Below are positions 41,411-49,457 of a stretch of 64,000 nucleotides of DNA, piece after piece; position 1 is the stretch's first letter; the number at the start of each line of letters is the position of its first letter. A program made the translations under genes and the position numbers. The stretch covers positions 372,001 to 436,000 of the forward strand of contig NZ_BAGB01000041.1 in assembly GCF_000308615.1 (NCBI RefSeq), given 5' to 3'. This stretch comes from Nocardia jiangxiensis NBRC 101359. Lineage in GTDB: Bacteria > Actinomycetota > Actinomycetes > Mycobacteriales > Mycobacteriaceae. The notes under the pieces are model-generated. The model had not been told where the DNA came from, ran no database searches, and saw only the letters and a list, made by a program, of their open reading frames with translations.

Positions 41411-42175
41411 ATGGCCGGAGGCAAACACAGAGCGTCCAATCCGAATCGCACCCGCGTCGGCGGTGTCGTTGCGGCGAGCGCGGTTCCGCTGGTCCTGGCC
41501 GTCGTCGGAAGCGGTACGGCCACTGCGGCGCCCGCGCAATCGAATACGGCGACACAGCACCACGTGGCACACCCGCATTCGCCTGCGAGCAATATCCCGA
41601 AGGCACAGCCGCGCATTTCCGGTGATGTGCTCACCTCACTGCCGTCCGCGCGGCCGCTGCCCGATCAACGTTATCTCGCTCCGGTCGGTCAATTGCACGC
41701 GCCGAAGGCGGTCGCACCGGTGGCGCCGATCGCGCCGCCACCTGGCAAATTCCGTTTCGGTGACGTCCAATTGGACGCGCCGACCTGGATCAATCGTGAC
41801 CAGGAGGTCGCGGTCAACGACCGGTCCGCGCAAGCCGAGGCGGGCCTGGCCACCTTCCTGGACTCGGTCGGTATGGAACGCAGCCGGTCGGACCGGATAG
41901 CCGGGGCGACCATCGGTACCGCCGCCATCGGCGCTGTCGCGGGGGCGACGGCCGCCGCACCGCTCGCGGTCACCTCCGGTCTCGTCGGCGGCGTGACAGG
42001 TCTGGTGGCGGGAGTTCCGTTCCTGCCGATCGGGCTGGTCGCCGGACCTGCCCTGGGCGCCGCCATCGGTGCGGGCGTCACCACGGTTTCCGCGGCCACC
42101 ATGGGTGCGGTGGCCGGTGCGGCAGTCGGCGCGGCCGAGGGATTCACCGCACCTCCGCACACCGTCGCCCGCTGA
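41411..42175 (+). CDS. Secreted Ala/Gly-rich protein with glycine-zipper C-terminus
   Basis: 254 residues. Long signal peptide (about 1-40, with basic 'KHRASNPNRTRVGG' n-region, ending ATAAPA). Residues 45-135 are Pro/His/Ala-rich; 165-245 are hydrophobic with regular small residues ('GATIGTAAIGAVAGATAAAPLAVTSGLVGGVTGLVAG...GAAIGAGVTTVSAATMGAVAGAAVGAAEG'), resembling glycine-zipper membrane-inserting segments. Similar proteins in Nocardia are annotated as insoluble-domain or hypothetical secreted proteins. Probably cell-envelope associated. Site GAAGAAAGG before ATG 41411. Function unknown. Confidence 0.75.
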   Translation: MAGGKHRASNPNRTRVGGVVAASAVPLVLAVVGSGTATAAPAQSNTATQHHVAHPHSPASNIPKAQPRISGDVLTSLPSARPLPDQRYLAPVGQLHAPKAVAPVAPIAPPPGKFRFGDVQLDAPTWINRDQEVAVNDRSAQAEAGLATFLDSVGMERSRSDRIAGATIGTAAIGAVAGATAAAPLAVTSGLVGGVTGLVAGVPFLPIGLVAGPALGAAIGAGVTTVSAATMGAVAGAAVGAAEGFTAPPHTVAR

Positions 42176-42190
42176 ATTCCCGGTATCAGC

Positions 42191-42229
42191 ACGGGCGGGA
42201 AGCGACCATCGGGTCCGCTTCCCGCCCGT
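42191..42229 (+). terminator. Strong terminator after the secreted-protein gene
   Basis: ACGGGCGGGAAGCG (42191-42204) and CGCTTCCCGCCCGT (42216-42229) form a perfect 14-bp stem with an 11-base loop, 15 bp after the stop codon. Confidence 0.8.
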
Positions 42230-42301
42230 CGCCGTTTCCGAAGGGGCAGGATTCACCCTCGAAGCCCCGATCGGACAGTTGCGGCGGACCACGACGTCGG
42301 A

Positions 42302-42475
42302 CTATGGCCTGTCGGAGTCGAGCATCTCCAGCAGGATGCGCTGCAGTTCGGTGCGGTCACGCGGGGCGATCCTGGCAAGCCTGCGATCGAACTCGGTCGC
42401 CAGCGCGGCGAGCGCGCGATCCCGTGCCGCCCGGCCCTCGGCGGTCATGCGGTGTTGTTCGCAACTCCCGTCAAA
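42302..42475 (-). pseudogene. Remnant of a MarR family regulator gene (C-terminal end only)
   Basis: On the minus strand a frame ending in TAG (42302-42304) reads '..DGSCEQHRMTAEGRAARDRA', 'LAALATEFDRRLARIAPRDR' and 'TELQRILLEMLDSDRP'. This is the wing end and last dimerisation helix of a MarR protein (the 'LTAEG' motif after the wing). Nothing upstream codes for the DNA-binding domain; instead the frame runs into the terminator hairpin of the ABC operon at 42506. About 100 N-terminal residues are missing, so the gene is a truncated remnant rather than a short gene, although an internal ATG at 42448 could express 48 residues. Confidence 0.6.
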
Positions 42476-42505
42476 GCACGAAATCGGTTGTCCTGTTCCG
42501 ACATC

Positions 42506-42538
42506 GGTGCGGGCCGTCGCGAAACGACGGCCCGCACC
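42506..42538 (-). terminator. Terminator of the ABC-transporter operon
   Basis: GGTGCGGGCCGTCG (42506-42519), loop CGAAA and CGACGGCCCGCACC (42525-42538) form a perfect 14-bp stem 20 bp beyond the stop of the ATPase gene on the minus strand. Confidence 0.85.
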
Positions 42539-42557
42539 CCCTCATTCGATGGCGACG

Positions 42558-43337
42558 TCAGTCACCCGATGCCGGTGGTAGGCGGTACTCGGCGTGTACC
42601 AGGGACAGGAGTTCCTCGACGGAGGTGTCCTTGGAAGGACGGTCGAAAGTGATTTCGCCGTGTTGGAGCAGGTTGACGCGGTCGCAGACGTCCACGACCT
42701 GGCTGTAGTTGTGCGCGATGAGGATGATCGCCAGGTCGCCCTGTTGCTTGAGGCGATCGAGCAGGCGCAGGATCTGACCGCCCTCCTTGGCTCCCATGGC
42801 CGCGAGCGGCTCGTCGAGCAGCAGGAGTTTGGCGTCGGAGTGCACCGAGCGCGCCACCGCGATGGCCTGACGTTGTCCGCCGGACAGCGATCCCACCTCC
42901 GCGGTGACCGATGGGATGTTGATTCCGATGCGGTCCAACGACTCTCGCGCTCGGCGCTTCATCTCCGCCCGTCGCAGGAACGGCAGCGGGCGGTGCACGA
43001 GCTCCTTGTTCAGGTGCAGGTTCAGATACACCGGCAGATCGGGGATCAGCGCCAGATCCTGGAAGACCGTCTCGATCCCCAGCGACCGGGCGTGCACCAC
43101 CGATTTCAGCCGAGTCTCGTTGCCCCCGAACAACAGTCTTCCGCCGTCGGGCTGATGGTATCCGGTCAGGATCTTGATCAGCGTCGATTTGCCCGCGCCA
43201 TTGTCGCCGATCAGGCCCAGGATCTCCCCGCGGGCGACCCGCAGGTTGATGTCCCGGAGCGCCTGCACCGGCCCGAACCGCTTGCTGATGTGCTCGGCAC
43301 GGATCACATCATTCGGATTTTCGGTTGTCTGCGTCAT
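42558..43337 (-). CDS. Ribose-type ABC importer, ATP-binding subunit (single NBD)
   Basis: 259 residues. One nucleotide-binding domain only: Walker A 'GLIGDNGAGKSTLIKILTG', Q-loop region 'GIETVFQDLALIP', signature 'GSLSGGQRQAIAVARSV' and Walker B 'LLLLDEPLAAMG'. Ribose/xylose RbsA/XylG proteins usually have two fused NBDs; this one-domain form (FrcA-like) must dimerise. Drives uptake through the permease encoded upstream (4-bp ATGA overlap). Last gene of the SBP-permease-ATPase operon, followed by a strong hairpin. Confidence 0.92.
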   Translation of the reverse strand: MTQTTENPNDVIRAEHISKRFGPVQALRDINLRVARGEILGLIGDNGAGKSTLIKILTGYHQPDGGRLLFGGNETRLKSVVHARSLGIETVFQDLALIPDLPVYLNLHLNKELVHRPLPFLRRAEMKRRARESLDRIGINIPSVTAEVGSLSGGQRQAIAVARSVHSDAKLLLLDEPLAAMGAKEGGQILRLLDRLKQQGDLAIILIAHNYSQVVDVCDRVNLLQHGEITFDRPSKDTSVEELLSLVHAEYRLPPASGD

Positions 43338-44311
43338 GCGCTGCTCACTCGTTTGCGTAGATGTCCGAGATACACGTTCAGCAGCATCGCGATCACGATC
43401 GCGACGCCCAGCACGACGTCGAAGGTGTTCGCGCTGACTCCGGCCAGGGAGAATCCGTCGAACACGATGCCCAGCAGCAATGCGCCCAGCAGCGCCCCGA
43501 CCACCGTGCCGCGACCGCCGAGCAGGGCGGTGCCGCCGATCACCGCGGAGGCCACCGCGAGGAACATCGTGTTCGGGCCGCCGTTGGTCGGATCGAACGA
43601 GCCCAGCCGCAGCCCGTCGATGATGCCGCCCAGGCCCGCCAGCGTGCTGACGAGCGAGAAGTTCACCACCTTCACGAGATTCACCCGGATGCCCGCCTCG
43701 GCCGCACCCACCGGATTCCCGCCGGTGGCCTGCGTACTGATGCCGAATCGGGTGGCGGACAACAGGATCTGCATCACCGCCACGACGCCCAGCACCCACA
43801 GCAACTCGGACCAGTGCGCCTTGCCGAACGCGGAGACCACCCAGCCCGAGGCCGGTGCGGCGACCGGTGCGCCGTTCGACATGAGCAGCGAGATACCTTC
43901 CAGCAGAAAGGAACTGCCCAGGGTGACGATGAACGAGGCGATGCCGAACCGGGTCGAGATGAACCCGTTGGCCGCGCCGATGGCCGCGCACACGACCAGC
44001 GCCAGAATCAGCGCCAGGATCAGTGGCGTTCCGCCGTTGTAGAACGACATCAGCACGAACGGCGACAGCGTGAACATGAATCCCGCGGACAGATCGATCT
44101 CACCGCAGATCAGCAACATCACCTCGCCCGCGCCGACGATGGCCCACGGCGCGAGATAGTGGATGATCGTGATGTAGTTGTCCGAGATGTTGAAACCCGT
44201 TGTGGTGATACTGAAATAGATCGCCACCGCGACGGTGGCGGCCAGAATGCTCAGTTCCTTCTGCCGCACCAGCGCTTGCGCGACGGTGCGGCCGAAGGAC
44301 CGTTCTGTCAC
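43334..44311 (-). CDS. Ribose-type ABC importer, permease subunit
   Basis: 325 residues with about nine to ten membrane segments and the RbsC/FrcB family features: 'GAGEVMLLICGEIDLSAGFMFTLS' (the conserved G-IDLS motif), 'GAANGFISTRFGIASFIVTLGSSFLLEG', 'RFGISTQATGGNPVGAAEAGI' and 'GGTALLGGRGTVVGALLGALLLGIV'. Forms a homodimeric channel for a monosaccharide or polyol in the cytoplasmic membrane. Overlaps both neighbours by 4 bp, so the three transporter genes are translated together. Confidence 0.93.
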   Translation of the reverse strand: MTERSFGRTVAQALVRQKELSILAATVAVAIYFSITTTGFNISDNYITIIHYLAPWAIVGAGEVMLLICGEIDLSAGFMFTLSPFVLMSFYNGGTPLILALILALVVCAAIGAANGFISTRFGIASFIVTLGSSFLLEGISLLMSNGAPVAAPASGWVVSAFGKAHWSELLWVLGVVAVMQILLSATRFGISTQATGGNPVGAAEAGIRVNLVKVVNFSLVSTLAGLGGIIDGLRLGSFDPTNGGPNTMFLAVASAVIGGTALLGGRGTVVGALLGALLLGIVFDGFSLAGVSANTFDVVLGVAIVIAMLLNVYLGHLRKRVSSA

Positions 44312-45420
44312 AGCGTCACCGTCGAGGGCTGCGGCAGCGGGATCGAGGCGGGCATGGTGCCCAGGTTGTGGCCCTGCTGCCCCTCGTACGCACTGCCCGA
44401 GTTGTACGCCGCGACATTTTCTTTCGTCACGAAGGTCAGCCCGGTGTCGGTCTCCGGCGGCGCGAGCAACGTGCCCGAGACGCGGTACAGGTACAAATAC
44501 AGCACCGACAGGAATCCCTGCATGTACGCCGACTGGTCGATGGTGAATTCCAGTGCGCCCGAGGAGACTCCCTTGATGGTGTCCGCGAGCGTGTCGAATC
44601 CGCCCGCGTGCACCTTGCCGACGATGTTCTTGCTCGAGATCAGCTGCGCGATCGAGGCGGTGCTGCCCGCATCCACCGCGTACAGCCCCACCGCGTCGGG
44701 CTGGCCCGCGTAGGCGGCGGTCATCGCATTGAGCTCACCGGCCTGTGCCGCACCGGTATTGATCGATTTGACCACCACACCGGGCGCGGCCTTGGCCAGT
44801 GCCGCGGTCAGCCCGTCCAGACGCGGCTGCAGATTGTTGGCGCCCGGCTGAGCGATGCCCACCAGGATGGTGCCCGAGGTGACGGTCTGCGCGATCCGCT
44901 GCCCCATCAGCGTGCCCGACTTGTACAGATCCTGGCCGACATAGGTCAGCGGATAGTTGCCCGGTGCGGTGGCGTTGTAGGCAACGACCGGAATCCCTTT
45001 GGCCAGCGCCTGTTTCGTGGGCTCGACGAAGGCGTTGTTGTCGGTCAGCGGGATGGCGATGCCCGCCGCGCCGGAGTTGATCGCGTTCTCGAAGGCGCTG
45101 ACCATCTCCGAGACGGTGCCGTTCTCCGAGCCGGTCCACTGCGGCGTGGGCAGATTGAGCAGTTTGGCGGCGTCTTCCAGGGCCGTGCGCGTGGGAATGA
45201 AGAACGAGTTCGTCGTGACGTGATTGACGAACACGAATTTCCACGCCGGGGTCGACGGAAAGTTCCCCACCCCACCGGATCCGGAGCGCGTGGCACTGGC
45301 GCAGGCCGACAGCAGCGTGCCCAACGCCGCCGCGCCGCCCGCGCCCCCGAGTAGTTTCAGCGCACCGCGCCGGCTCGCGGTACGGGAGATCTCTACGGCA
45401 TCGGAAAGATGTTCTGACAT
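44308..45420 (-). CDS. Sugar-binding lipoprotein of the ABC importer (RbsB-like)
   Basis: 370 residues from ATG 45420. A twin-arginine-type signal ('ASRRGALKLLGGAGGAAALG') ends in a lipobox (LLSAC), predicting a Tat-exported lipoprotein. The mature part is a periplasmic-binding family 1-like fold: 'KFVFVNHVTTNSFFIPTRTALEDAAKLLN', 'GIAIPLTDNNAFVEPTKQALAKGIPVVAYNATAPG', 'GQRIAQTV', 'GGFDTLADTIKGV' and 'TIDQSAYMQGFLSVLYLYLY'. Captures the substrate at the outer membrane face. First gene of the transporter operon and 64 bp downstream of the dehydratase stop, so the dehydratase probably shares the transcript. Confidence 0.92.
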   Translation of the reverse strand: MSEHLSDAVEISRTASRRGALKLLGGAGGAAALGTLLSACASATRSGSGGVGNFPSTPAWKFVFVNHVTTNSFFIPTRTALEDAAKLLNLPTPQWTGSENGTVSEMVSAFENAINSGAAGIAIPLTDNNAFVEPTKQALAKGIPVVAYNATAPGNYPLTYVGQDLYKSGTLMGQRIAQTVTSGTILVGIAQPGANNLQPRLDGLTAALAKAAPGVVVKSINTGAAQAGELNAMTAAYAGQPDAVGLYAVDAGSTASIAQLISSKNIVGKVHAGGFDTLADTIKGVSSGALEFTIDQSAYMQGFLSVLYLYLYRVSGTLLAPPETDTGLTFVTKENVAAYNSGSAYEGQQGHNLGTMPASIPLPQPSTVTL

Positions 45421-45484
45421 TGCGGGTTCCTCATCTACCAACTCTGTTGCGGGTCGCCCGGCCCGCGGCCGGGGCGTCTTGTGA

Positions 45485-46639
45485 TCAGCCCTCGGCCGCC
45501 TGGCGACGTTCCCAGCCCGAGCTGAACAGGTTGAAGTTCACCGACTTTCGCGGATGCCGGGCGAGCGCCTCGTAGTCCAGCGAGATGCCCAGCCCCGGGC
45601 CCTGCGGCAGCGGGAAATATCCGTCGACCACCTCGGGCAACCCAGGTGCGCAGTCCTTGACGAAGACGTCGGCGAAGTCGTTGAAATGTTCCTGCACCTT
45701 GAAATTCACCGTCGTGGCGGCCAGGTGCAGATTCGCGGCGGTGGAGATGGGCCCGCCGACGTTGTGCGGGGCCATCAGCAGATAGTGCGATTCGGCGGTG
45801 GCGGCGAGCTTCTTGGCCTCCCACAGCCCGCCGGAGTGCGTGATGTCGGTCTGCAGGATGTCCGCGGCCTGTAGTGCGAACAGTTCGCGGTAGTCGTATC
45901 GGGTGTGCATGCGCTCACCGGTCGCGATCGGAATCGAGGTGTGCGCGGCCACTTTCGCCAGTGCGGCGAGATTCTCCGGCGGCACCGGCTCCTCGAGCCA
46001 GGCCGGATCGTACGGTTCGAGCAGTCCGGCCAGGCGGATCGCGGTGGCCGGATTGAACCGGCCGTGCATCTCGATCATGATCTCGGCCTCGGGCCCGACC
46101 GCCTCGCGCACGGCCGCCACGAGCTCGAGGGAGCGCGTGGTCTCGGTGTGATCCAGTTCGAACATCCCGGCCCCGAACGGATCCACCTTCATCGCCCGGT
46201 ATCCCCGCGCGGTGACGCGTCGCGCGGCCGCGGCGAACTGCTCCGGGGTCCGCTCGACCTGGTACCAGCCGTTGGCGTACGCCTTGATCCGATCGCGCAC
46301 AGCACCGCCGAGCAGCCGGTACACCGGCACGCCCAGGGCCTTGCCCTGGATGTCCCAGCAGGCGATCTCTACCGCCGCCAGCGCCGACATCGCGATCTCC
46401 CCGGCCCGCGCGTAGTCCAGGCGCATCATCCGGTGCACCAGCGATTCCACCTCGAACGGGTCGCTGCCGCGGATGTGGTTGTCGGTCGCCTCGGCCAGAA
46501 AGCCCAGCAGGGCGTCGGTGTGATTGAGCATGCGGACCTCGCCGAGTCCGGTCACGCCCTCGTCCGTATGGACCTCGACGATGGTGAGATTTCGCCACGC
46601 CGTACCGAGAACGTGCGTGCTGAGCTTGGTGATCTTCAT
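45485..46639 (-). CDS. Enolase-superfamily acid-sugar dehydratase (mandelate racemase/galactonate dehydratase group)
   Basis: 384 residues from ATG 46639. N-terminal capping domain ('MKITKLSTHVLGTAWRNLTIVEVHTDEGVTGLGEV') and a TIM barrel with K151 in 'RAMKVDPF', metal ligands E190 (I-E-M-H), E216 (LEEP) and E242 (GERMHTR), H192 and the general acid H292 (APHNVGGP). The His pair matches D-galactonate and related sugar-acid dehydratases, which turn an aldonate into a 2-keto-3-deoxy acid with Mg2+. A Glu replaces the usual Asp as first metal ligand. Adjacent importer, dehydrogenase and lactonase support a role in sugar oxidation. Divergent from the GntR gene. Confidence 0.88.
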   Translation of the reverse strand: MKITKLSTHVLGTAWRNLTIVEVHTDEGVTGLGEVRMLNHTDALLGFLAEATDNHIRGSDPFEVESLVHRMMRLDYARAGEIAMSALAAVEIACWDIQGKALGVPVYRLLGGAVRDRIKAYANGWYQVERTPEQFAAAARRVTARGYRAMKVDPFGAGMFELDHTETTRSLELVAAVREAVGPEAEIMIEMHGRFNPATAIRLAGLLEPYDPAWLEEPVPPENLAALAKVAAHTSIPIATGERMHTRYDYRELFALQAADILQTDITHSGGLWEAKKLAATAESHYLLMAPHNVGGPISTAANLHLAATTVNFKVQEHFNDFADVFVKDCAPGLPEVVDGYFPLPQGPGLGISLDYEALARHPRKSVNFNLFSSGWERRQAAEG

Positions 46640-46695
46640 CAGATGTCCTGTCGTGCAGTCGGTTCGAAGATACAACGCTTTGACTTTTACCATCC

Positions 46696-46710
46696 AATCA
46701 TTCGATGATT
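46696..46710. promoter_or_regulatory. Operator-like palindrome between dehydratase and GntR genes
   Basis: AATCAT-TCG-ATGATT (46696-46710) is a perfect 6+3+6 inverted repeat ending six bases before the GntR start codon and 56 bp before the divergent dehydratase start. A second, weaker ATGA-N5-TCAT dyad (46705-46717) overlaps it and the start. FCD-type GntR proteins bind dyads of this size, so autoregulation and control of the sugar operon are likely. Confidence 0.6.
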
Positions 46711-46715
46711 TAGTC

Positions 46716-47441
46716 ATGAACACTTTCTCCGCCGGTCCGCTGGGCAGGCATCGCACGATGCACGGCCGGGTGGTGGACTGGCTGGGCGAGCGGGTGGTCT
46801 CAGGTGTCTACGCCGAGAATTCCCAGCTGCCCAACGAGTCCGATCTCGCCGCCCAGCTGGGCGTCAGCCGCGGCGGGGTGCGCGAGGCGGTGAAGGCATT
46901 GGCCGCCAAGGGATTGGTCGATCCGCGCCCGCGGATCGGCACGCGGGTGCTGCCCCGCTCGTCGTGGAATCTGATGGACCGGCAGGTGATCGGCTGGCAC
47001 AACACCGATCCGGCGTTCGTGCGCGATCTGCTCGAACTGCGCCTCATCGTGGAGCCCGGCGCGGCCCGGCTGGCCGCCGAGCGGGTGGATTCCGAACAGG
47101 TCGAGGCGATGAACGCCGCCTACGAGGCGATGGCCGAGCATGCCGCGCGGCTGCCGCAGGACAGCGAAGAGTTCGTCGCCGCCGACCTCGCCTTCCACCT
47201 GACGTTGTTGCGGGCCAGTGGAAATCAGCTCGTCGAGCAACTGGGGCGGCTGCTGGAATCCGGGCTGCAACACGGCCTCGAGGCGACCAGTGAACTGCCG
47301 GGCGGAGTGGAGCGCACCCTGCCCATGCATCGCGCGGTGCTCGACGCGGTCCGGCGCGGTCGTCCCGACGCGGCCGCGCGCGCGTGTCGAAAGCTCATCG
47401 AAACAACGGCCGATGCGATGGCGGCCCGAACGGAGTCCTGA
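46716..47441 (+). CDS. GntR family regulator, FadR/FCD subfamily
   Basis: 241 residues from ATG 46716. Winged HTH: 'MHGRVVDWLGERVVSGVYAENSQLPNESDLAAQLGVSRGGVREAVKALAAKGLVDPRPRIGTRV'. FCD domain: 'FVRDLLELRLIVEPGAARLAAERV' with 'EFVAADLAFHLTLLRASGNQLV' (metal-binding Asp/His) and 'HRAVLDAVRRGRPDAA'. FCD regulators of this type sense sugar acids or lactones (for example galactonate or gluconate in DgoR/UxuR). Likely represses both divergent arms of the sugar module. Stop overlaps the next gene start by one base (TGATG). Confidence 0.9.
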   Translation: MNTFSAGPLGRHRTMHGRVVDWLGERVVSGVYAENSQLPNESDLAAQLGVSRGGVREAVKALAAKGLVDPRPRIGTRVLPRSSWNLMDRQVIGWHNTDPAFVRDLLELRLIVEPGAARLAAERVDSEQVEAMNAAYEAMAEHAARLPQDSEEFVAADLAFHLTLLRASGNQLVEQLGRLLESGLQHGLEATSELPGGVERTLPMHRAVLDAVRRGRPDAAARACRKLIETTADAMAARTES

Positions 47442-48385
47442 TGTCCGTACGAGAATTCCTCCGGGCGAGCGGTATGTCGGAGACCGACGGCCCCGCACCG
47501 GCCACGAGCGAGAAGCGGTTTCCCGACGGTGCGCAGTACCGGGTCGAGATCCCCAGCGTGGAGGGGCCCGCTGTGCTGGCCGCCGTACTGGACGAGGCTC
47601 GCGCCCGGGACGTGCGGGTGCACCGCATTTCGCAGGGCAGCGGCGTACTGTTGCTCACCGATGACGAACTGTCGGACATGGCCGCGCGGGGCGCCGCGGA
47701 ACCGGTCGAGGTGAGTCTGTTCGCCCGCCCGCTGGCTGGATGGGGCACCGGCGCTGCCGCAGCGGCTTCGGGCGCGGGTGCGGTCGGTGCGCAGGCGCGC
47801 GGGGCCGAGCAGCTCGCGCAGTGTCTGCTGGATATCGAGCGGGCCGCGAACTTCGGCCTGCGCAGCGTGCTGATCACCGATATCGGAGTGCTCGCATCTG
47901 CCGCACGGATGCGCGAACAGGACTATCTGCCTGCGGATATGCAGTTCAAGATCAGTGTGCAGATGGGTCTGGCCAACCCGGCCGCGATCCGGATCGCGCA
48001 GGATCTGGGTGCGAACACCTACAACGTCCCGACCGATCTGAGCCTGGCCCAGCTCGCCGAGATCCGGCGCGCGGTCGACATCCCATTGGACATCTACGTG
48101 GAGGCTCCCGACGATCAGGGCGGCTTCGTCCGGCACTACGAGATAGCCGAACTCGTCCGGGTCGCCGCACCGGTGTACCTGAAATTCGGTCTGCGCAACG
48201 CACCGAACATCTACCCCAGCGGGACACATCTCGAGGGGACGGCCGTGGCGTTGGGGCGCGAACGCGTGCGCCGGGCGCGCATCGGGCTGGATCTGCTGCG
48301 CAGATTCGCTCCCGATGCGATCACCTCCGAACTCGGCGCGGCCGGGCTGGCCGTGCCGTCGCCCGTCGGCGCGGTCGCGAAATGA
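47441..48385 (+). CDS. U32-peptidase-like TIM-barrel protein in a sugar gene cluster
   Basis: 314 residues. After a variable N-terminus (1-45) comes a short 'RVHRISQGSGVLLLTDDELSDMAARG' domain and then a barrel-like region (about 135-300): 'GLRSVLITDIGVLASAARMREQDYLPADMQFKISVQMGLANPAAIRIAQDLGANTYNVPTDLSLAQLAEIRRAVDIPLDIYVEAPDDQGGFVRH' and 'YLKFGLRNAPNIYPSGTHLEGTAV'. This resembles U32-family TIM barrels, but the usual Cys/His pattern is not evident and peptidase activity seems unlikely. It occupies the place where a sugar-acid aldolase or lyase would be expected, between the regulator and the dehydrogenase. Function not established. Confidence 0.6.
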   Translation: MSVREFLRASGMSETDGPAPATSEKRFPDGAQYRVEIPSVEGPAVLAAVLDEARARDVRVHRISQGSGVLLLTDDELSDMAARGAAEPVEVSLFARPLAGWGTGAAAAASGAGAVGAQARGAEQLAQCLLDIERAANFGLRSVLITDIGVLASAARMREQDYLPADMQFKISVQMGLANPAAIRIAQDLGANTYNVPTDLSLAQLAEIRRAVDIPLDIYVEAPDDQGGFVRHYEIAELVRVAAPVYLKFGLRNAPNIYPSGTHLEGTAVALGRERVRRARIGLDLLRRFAPDAITSELGAAGLAVPSPVGAVAK

Positions 48386-48458
48386 TCATGCGCGCAGGAC
48401 GATCCGACTCGACCGCGGACCTCCGGAGGCGGGCGTACCTCACGACAGGAGCACACTG

Positions 48459-49457
48459 ATGTCGCCGCGTGCAGTTCGCGTGGAGGCACCGGGGCAGGTA
48501 CAGGTCGTGCCGATGTCGCCGCACACACCGGGGCCCGGTGAGGCGATGGTGCGGGTGGCGTGGACGGGTATCTGCGGGTCCGACCTCGAGGTCGTCGCCG
48601 GGACGCGACCGGCGCCCTATGTGCGGTATCCGGTCGTTCCCGGGCACGAATGGTCGGGGACCGTGGCCGAGGTCGGTGCCGATGTCGATCCGGAGTTGAT
48701 CGGCAAACCCGTTGTGGGAGAGGGCTTTCGATCCTGTCTGCACTGCGATGCGTGCCGACGTGGCGATACCAATCTGTGTGCGAACGGATACGCGGAGACC
48801 GGATTCACCCATCCCGGAGCCTGGGCGGACTACCTGACGCTGCCCGCGCGGCTGCTGCACACGCTGCCCGCCGACGCCGATCTGCGCGCCGCGGCGGCGC
48901 TCGAACCGGGCGCCTGTGCCGCCGCGGCATGTCTGCGCGCGGAGGTGCGGACCGGTGAACGTGTCGCGGTGGTCGGCGCGGGGACGCTCGGACTGCTCAT
49001 CACCCAACTGGTGGCAGCGGTCCGGCCGGGTGAATTGACCGTCATCGATCGACGGGCCGAAGGTGAACCGCTGGCGAGGCGTTGCGGGGCAACGCATTTC
49101 AGCACCGAGGTCGAAGGATCTCAGCGTTACGATGTCGCGCTGGAGGCCGCGGGCGGGGTCGGGACCGCGCGCCTGGCCACCTCCCTGGTACGTCGCGGTG
49201 GGCGTGTGGTGCTCACCGGAATCCCTGCCGCGGAACCGGATCCGATCTCCCCGGCCGCTCTGGTGCTCGACCAGATCACCCTGCACACCGTCTTCGGCGC
49301 GCCGGGACGGGCCTGGACCCACGCGGTGCGCGCATTCGCCGCGGGTGCCCTGGATCCCGCGCCGCTGGTGTCGCACGAATTCCCGCTCGAGCAGGTCGAT
49401 TCCGCACTGCGGGTGCTGCGCGAGGGCAGCGCGGTGAAAGTGCTGCTGCGGCCGTGA
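48459..49457 (+). CDS. Zinc-dependent sugar/polyol dehydrogenase (MDR family)
   Basis: 332 residues from ATG 48459 with a CAGGAG site. Medium-chain dehydrogenase: catalytic zinc Cys in 'WTGICGSDLEVV', His/Glu in 'PVVPGHEWSGTVAEVG', four structural-zinc cysteines in 'CLHCDACRRGDTNLC', and the nucleotide motif 'VAVVGAGTLGLLITQLVAAV'. Such enzymes oxidise sorbitol, L-threonine, galactitol or aldoses with NAD. In this cluster oxidation of an aldose or polyol to a lactone or ketose is expected. The stop overlaps the lactonase GTG (4 bp), a strong sign that they act in sequence. Confidence 0.9.
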   Translation: MSPRAVRVEAPGQVQVVPMSPHTPGPGEAMVRVAWTGICGSDLEVVAGTRPAPYVRYPVVPGHEWSGTVAEVGADVDPELIGKPVVGEGFRSCLHCDACRRGDTNLCANGYAETGFTHPGAWADYLTLPARLLHTLPADADLRAAAALEPGACAAAACLRAEVRTGERVAVVGAGTLGLLITQLVAAVRPGELTVIDRRAEGEPLARRCGATHFSTEVEGSQRYDVALEAAGGVGTARLATSLVRRGGRVVLTGIPAAEPDPISPAALVLDQITLHTVFGAPGRAWTHAVRAFAAGALDPAPLVSHEFPLEQVDSALRVLREGSAVKVLLRP

